From an uncultured Flavobacterium sp. (GTDB taxonomy: Bacteria > Bacteroidota > Bacteroidia > Flavobacteriales > Flavobacteriaceae): a stretch of 32,812 bases of DNA. The stretch is taken from the NCBI GenBank assembly GCA_913060575.1, contig CAJXRR010000007.1, positions 1 through 32,812 on the forward strand, in the 5' to 3' direction. Below are positions 29,733 to 32,812 of this stretch, one piece after another (the stretch's first letter is position 1; the number at the start of each line of letters is the position of its first letter). The notes beneath the pieces are model-generated. The model worked only from the letters and a program-made list of their open reading frames with translations, had not been told where the DNA came from and did not search any database. Both the position numbers and the translations under genes were made by a program.

Positions 29733-30737
29733 CTACTCTTCTAGTACTTTTAACACCAATTTACCTTTTTTCTCTCCACTAAACAATCTAGCATAGGTGT
29801 CTTGAAAGTTTTCAATTCCGGTAAAAATATCCTCCTTAGATTTTAATTTACCCTGAGCTATCCACATCCCCATTTCTTGGGCTGCTTTTCCATAATCTTT
29901 GGCGTAATCCATCACTACCATTCCTTGCATGGTTGCTCTATTTACCAATAAACTCAAATAATTACTAGGACCTTTTACACGGACTTTATTATTGTATTGT
30001 GAAATGGCTCCACAAATAACAATTCTTGCATGCATTCTTAATTTAGACAAGGCTGCGTCTAAGATTTCTCCACCTACATTATCAAAAAAGACATCTATTC
30101 CTTTTGGGCACTTTTCTTTTAAGGCTTTATGAATATCTTCTGATTTATAATCGATAGCCGCATCAAAACCTAGTTCATTGACTAAATAATCACATTTATC
30201 TTTTCCTCCTGCGATCCCAATTACTGTACAACCTTTAATTTTTGAGATTTGTCCAACCACACTTCCTACGGCACCAGCTGCACCAGAAACCAAAACGATG
30301 TCTCCTTCTTTTATTTTACCTACTTCTTGAATTCCAAAATAAGCGGTCATTCCTGGCATTCCAAGTGTACTTATAAACAAAGGCATTGGAGCAATAGAAG
30401 TATCTACTTTAAACCATCCTGTTCCGTCTGTAGCTACATATTGTTGCACACCACCCCAGCCTGTTAAAGAATCACCTACTTTAAATGTTGGATGATTGTT
30501 TGCTTTGATAACCTTACCAATAGAACCCGCACGCATTACTTCATCAATTCCAACAGGAGGAATATAAGACTTGCCTTCATTCATCCATCCACGCATAGCA
30601 GGATCTAGAGAAATATAATGTTGTTGTACTAACACTTCTCCCTCTTTTAATTCAGGAATTGGATTCGATTCTAAATTCCATGTTGTTTCATCTGGAAAAC
30701 CTATCGGTCTTTTTTTGAAGATAATTTGCTTGTTCAT
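29733..30737 (-). CDS. NADPH-dependent MDR-family oxidoreductase (CurA/PTGR type)
   Basis: A 334-residue zinc-independent medium-chain reductase that reduces activated C=C bonds of enones using NADPH. The GroES-like N-domain has YISLDPAMRGWMNE (41-54), the family signature of CurA/leukotriene B4 dehydrogenase-like enzymes. The Rossmann loop is GAAGAVG (152-158), followed by AGGKDKCDYL and DVFFDNVGG. The length is standard and the start MNKQIIFKKRP is typical. It is followed at 4 bases by the CPXCG gene. The natural substrate is unknown; lipid-derived reactive aldehydes or enones are plausible. Confidence 0.95.
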   Translation of the reverse strand: MNKQIIFKKRPIGFPDETTWNLESNPIPELKEGEVLVQQHYISLDPAMRGWMNEGKSYIPPVGIDEVMRAGSIGKVIKANNHPTFKVGDSLTGWGGVQQYVATDGTGWFKVDTSIAPMPLFISTLGMPGMTAYFGIQEVGKIKEGDIVLVSGAAGAVGSVVGQISKIKGCTVIGIAGGKDKCDYLVNELGFDAAIDYKSEDIHKALKEKCPKGIDVFFDNVGGEILDAALSKLRMHARIVICGAISQYNNKVRVKGPSNYLSLLVNRATMQGMVVMDYAKDYGKAAQEMGMWIAQGKLKSKEDIFTGIENFQDTYARLFSGEKKGKLVLKVLEE

Positions 30738-30771
30738 AATTGATGTTTTTTATTTTAAAAGATGATATTTT

Positions 30772-30940
30772 TCTTGTTGTATAATTTAAGCTCTGCTTAT
30801 TGGTGACTAAGGCTCTCGAAGTCACTATTGTATCTTGTTGCATCATTTAAGCTCTGCTTATTGGTGACTGAGGCTCTCGAATTGGTGACTGAGGCTCTCG
30901 AAGTCACCATAAAATAAGTCATCTCGAGAACCCAATGACC
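30772..30940. repeat. Intergenic direct and inverted repeat block
   Basis: A unit beginning tcttgttg recurs with a 61-base period (30772 and 30833). Inside it a 21-bp element, attggtgactgaggctctcga, occurs three times: 30799-30819 (one mismatch), 30860-30880 and 30881-30901, the last two in perfect tandem. The last copy forms an inverted repeat ggtgact/agtcacc (30884-30890 with 30901-30907), and a diverged reverse-oriented copy lies near 30918-30940 (tcatctcgagaacccaatgacc). It fills the gap between the E1 and oxidoreductase genes. It resembles short palindromic intergenic repeats common in Bacteroidetes genomes. Confidence 0.85.
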
Positions 30941-30952
30941 CTTTATTACCTT

Positions 30953-32764
30953 TTAATAATTTATTAATAATTTCAATTCAGATTCGAATCGATTCTTTGG
31001 TAAATATTGTTTTTCTAATTCCCCTTGAAAAGGAATTGGAGTTTCTATGCTAGCCACACGCTTCACAGGCGCATCTAAATCCTCAAAACAGTTTTCTGTA
31101 ATTAAGGCAGCAACATCACTGGCGATACCTCCAAACTGAGAATCTTCTTGCAAAAATATAGCTTTTCCTGTTTTACGAACCGATGTATAAATGGTTTCAA
31201 TATCTAAAGGTTGTAAAGTTCTTAAGTCTATCATGTCTGCATGGATCTCTGGATTGTTTTCTAAAACTTCTAAAGCCCAATGAACTCCTGCTCCGTAAGA
31301 AATAACTGTCACATCATTTCCTTCTTTTAAAAGATTTGCTTTTCCTATCTCTATGGTGAAATAATCATCAGAAACTTCTTGATAAACTGAACGATACAAC
31401 GCTTTGTGTTCAAAGAATAATACCGGATTGGGATCATTAATCGCGGCACATAGCAAACCTTTTGCGTCTTGTGGAAACGCTGGATAAATTACTTTTAAAC
31501 CAGGTGTTTTTGTAAACCAAGCTTCATTGGTCTGACTATGAAAAGGACCAGCTCCTACTCCTGCACCACAAGGCATTCTAACCACTACATCTGCATTTTG
31601 ATTCCAACGATAATTAGATTTTGCTAACAAGTTTACAATTGGGTTAAAACCAGAACTCACAAAATCTGCAAATTGCATTTCCATCACCGCTTTCATTCCG
31701 TTTACTGATAAACCATATGCGGCAGCTACAATTGCCGATTCACAAATAGGTGTATTTCTTACACGATCATTTCCAAACTGTTCTGTAAAGCCTTCTGTGA
31801 TCTTAAAAACACCGCCATACTCAGCGATATCTTGTCCCATAATTACCAAATCATCATATTTCTCCATCGATTCTCTCAAACCTTTGGAAATTGCATCAAT
31901 CAATCGAATATTTGATTTTTGATTTGTTGGAGCTATAATTTCTTGTTGATGTGCCAGATAGACATCATTAAGTTCTGTTTGCAAATCCGGAACTATCGTT
32001 TCTTCATTAAAAGCCAATTGAAGATGTTCATCAATTTCTACTTTTATTTCTTTGGTAGTTTGCTCTATAAAATTTTTTGTGAGTATTTTTTCTGATAACA
32101 AGAAGTTTTCATAATTGATTAAAGGGTCTTTTACGGACCATTCTTCCATTAATTCATCCGGAACATACTTTGTGCCACTCGCCTCTTCATGACCTCGCAT
32201 CCTAAACGTTTTAAACTCTAATAATACAGGTCTTGGTTTTTTTCTAATAGCTTCGGCTAGCTTAGAAACTTTAGCATATACTTCTAGGATGTTATTTCCG
32301 TCAATAATATGACTTTCCATTCCATATCCGATACCTCTATCGGCCAAGTTTTCACATTTATATTGTTCGCTAGTTGGTGTCGATAAACCGTAACCATTGT
32401 TTTCTACACAGAATAAGACGGGCAAATTCCAAACAGAAGCAACGTTTAATGCTTCATGAAAATCTCCTTCACTTGTTCCACCTTCACCTGTAAAAACGGC
32501 ACAAACTTGATTGTTTTGTTTTAACTTATTGGCTAAGGCAATTCCGTCCGCAACACCTAATTGTGGTCCTAAATGCGATATCATTCCCACGATATTAAAT
32601 TCTTGTGTTCCAAAATGAAAACTACGATCTCTTCCTTTGGTAAAACCATTCATTTTACCTTGCCATTGAGAAAATAAACGATGTAAAGGAATTTCTCTAC
32701 TTGTAAAAACCCCTAAATTTCGATGCATTGGAAGGATGTACTCTTCTTTTAATAAAGATGATGT
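30953..32764 (-). CDS. Fused alpha-beta E1 of a branched-chain 2-oxoacid dehydrogenase, 5'-truncated
   Basis: The thiamine-diphosphate-dependent decarboxylase (E1) of a 2-oxoacid dehydrogenase complex, most like 2-oxoisovalerate dehydrogenase, which turns branched-chain 2-oxoacids into acyl-CoA precursors of branched fatty acids. The 603 native residues begin TSSLLKEEY at the contig end. The alpha half holds the TPP motif GEG...ENN (about 93-123), and the beta half starts near IRLIDAISKGLRESM and contains GQDIAEYGGVF and RTLQPLD. The single-chain alpha-beta form is usual in Bacteroidetes. About 55-80 N-terminal residues are missing. Reading on into 32765-32779 adds MYKRQ, which is encoded by the sequencing adapter and is not native. 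Confidence 0.93.
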   Translation of the reverse strand, partial: TSSLLKEEYILPMHRNLGVFTSREIPLHRLFSQWQGKMNGFTKGRDRSFHFGTQEFNIVGMISHLGPQLGVADGIALANKLKQNNQVCAVFTGEGGTSEGDFHEALNVASVWNLPVLFCVENNGYGLSTPTSEQYKCENLADRGIGYGMESHIIDGNNILEVYAKVSKLAEAIRKKPRPVLLEFKTFRMRGHEEASGTKYVPDELMEEWSVKDPLINYENFLLSEKILTKNFIEQTTKEIKVEIDEHLQLAFNEETIVPDLQTELNDVYLAHQQEIIAPTNQKSNIRLIDAISKGLRESMEKYDDLVIMGQDIAEYGGVFKITEGFTEQFGNDRVRNTPICESAIVAAAYGLSVNGMKAVMEMQFADFVSSGFNPIVNLLAKSNYRWNQNADVVVRMPCGAGVGAGPFHSQTNEAWFTKTPGLKVIYPAFPQDAKGLLCAAINDPNPVLFFEHKALYRSVYQEVSDDYFTIEIGKANLLKEGNDVTVISYGAGVHWALEVLENNPEIHADMIDLRTLQPLDIETIYTSVRKTGKAIFLQEDSQFGGIASDVAALITENCFEDLDAPVKRVASIETPIPFQGELEKQYLPKNRFESELKLLINY

Positions 32765-32812
32765 CTGTCTCTTATACACATCTGACGCTGCCGACGATCT
32801 ACTCTGTGTAGA
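32765..32812 (-). other. Untrimmed Nextera i5-side adapter (technical sequence)
   Basis: Bases 32765-32797 match the reverse complement of the Nextera read-1 transposase adapter, starting with the 19-bp mosaic end (32765-32783). Bases 32798-32805 (tctactct) are the reverse complement of the i5 index known as S504 (agagtaga), and the last 7 bases match the P5 primer. Native DNA ends at 32764. Confidence 0.98.

Noticed and set aside
30772-30910. CRISPR-like array
   Set aside because: There are only three 21-bp copies, two directly adjacent with no spacer, with internal palindromes and no cas genes.
30953-32779. A complete 608-residue dehydrogenase starting at 32779
   Set aside because: The first five codons are adapter; the native reading frame is cut at 32764.
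26-32783. Inverted 19-bp Tn5 mosaic ends flanking the whole window, as in a transposon
   Set aside because: Both ends are followed outward by Illumina adapter and index sequence, so they come from library tagmentation and not from a resident transposon.

Overview
The window is 32,720 bases of AT-rich bacterial chromosome (45-32764) between untrimmed Illumina Nextera adapter sequence at both ends (1-44 and 32765-32812). It is therefore a whole assembled contig, and both ends are technical breaks. Several features point to a marine-type member of Flavobacteriaceae (Bacteroidetes); I cannot name a genus. They are repeated -7 promoter elements of the form TAnnTTTG, a type IX secretion C-terminal domain, a fused alpha-beta 2-oxoacid dehydrogenase E1, a DUF4251 lipoprotein, a CPXCG protein, and weak or absent Shine-Dalgarno sites. 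No rRNA, tRNA, CRISPR array, intact insertion sequence or phage gene was seen.

Layout. 215-1284 (+): a Dps mini-ferritin and a small secreted protein, ended by a two-way terminator. 1362-6457 (-): a compact operon TetR - ABC transporter - HlyD adaptor - TolC outer-membrane protein. It has a palindromic operator candidate abutting its promoter, and its ABC ATPase has lost several catalytic motifs. 6615-12322 (-): a vanadium-haloperoxidase-like T9SS cargo protein and a large beta-propeller/amidohydrolase. 12436-21352: two tandem DEAD-box helicases, a DesA-type fatty acid desaturase whose reading frame runs upstream of any normal start codon, a cold-shock-domain protein with a basic tail, a secreted protein of unknown function, a zinc-ribbon/SDR fusion without the catalytic tyrosine, a delta-9-type acyl-CoA desaturase, a Crp/Fnr-like regulator and a CspA protein. 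This stretch reads as a cold and membrane-fluidity neighbourhood. 21495-24230 (+): a secreted S9 peptidase. 24377-26486: a modular secreted protein that looks truncated and runs tail-to-tail into an HxlR regulator, then a small three-helix membrane protein and a GNAT acetyltransferase. 26487-26981: a gene-poor patch with a nested inverted repeat. 26982-29547: a DUF4251 lipoprotein, a Bcr/CflA-type efflux pump and a RluA-family pseudouridine synthase. 29549-32764 (-): a CPXCG protein, a CurA-type NADPH oxidoreductase, a block of short intergenic repeats, and the 5'-truncated E1 dehydrogenase.

How the genes work together. The four-gene efflux/secretion operon should form a tripartite envelope complex controlled by its own TetR. 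The helicases, cold-shock proteins and two kinds of desaturase would keep RNA unfolded and membranes fluid at low temperature. The secreted enzymes (haloperoxidase-like protein, S9 peptidase, amidohydrolase) fit a polymer- and peptide-degrading marine lifestyle. No clearly new defence or mobile system is visible. The most unusual items are the degenerate ABC ATPase, the Tyr-less zinc-ribbon SDR, the desaturase without a start codon, the truncated modular protein and the intergenic palindromes.
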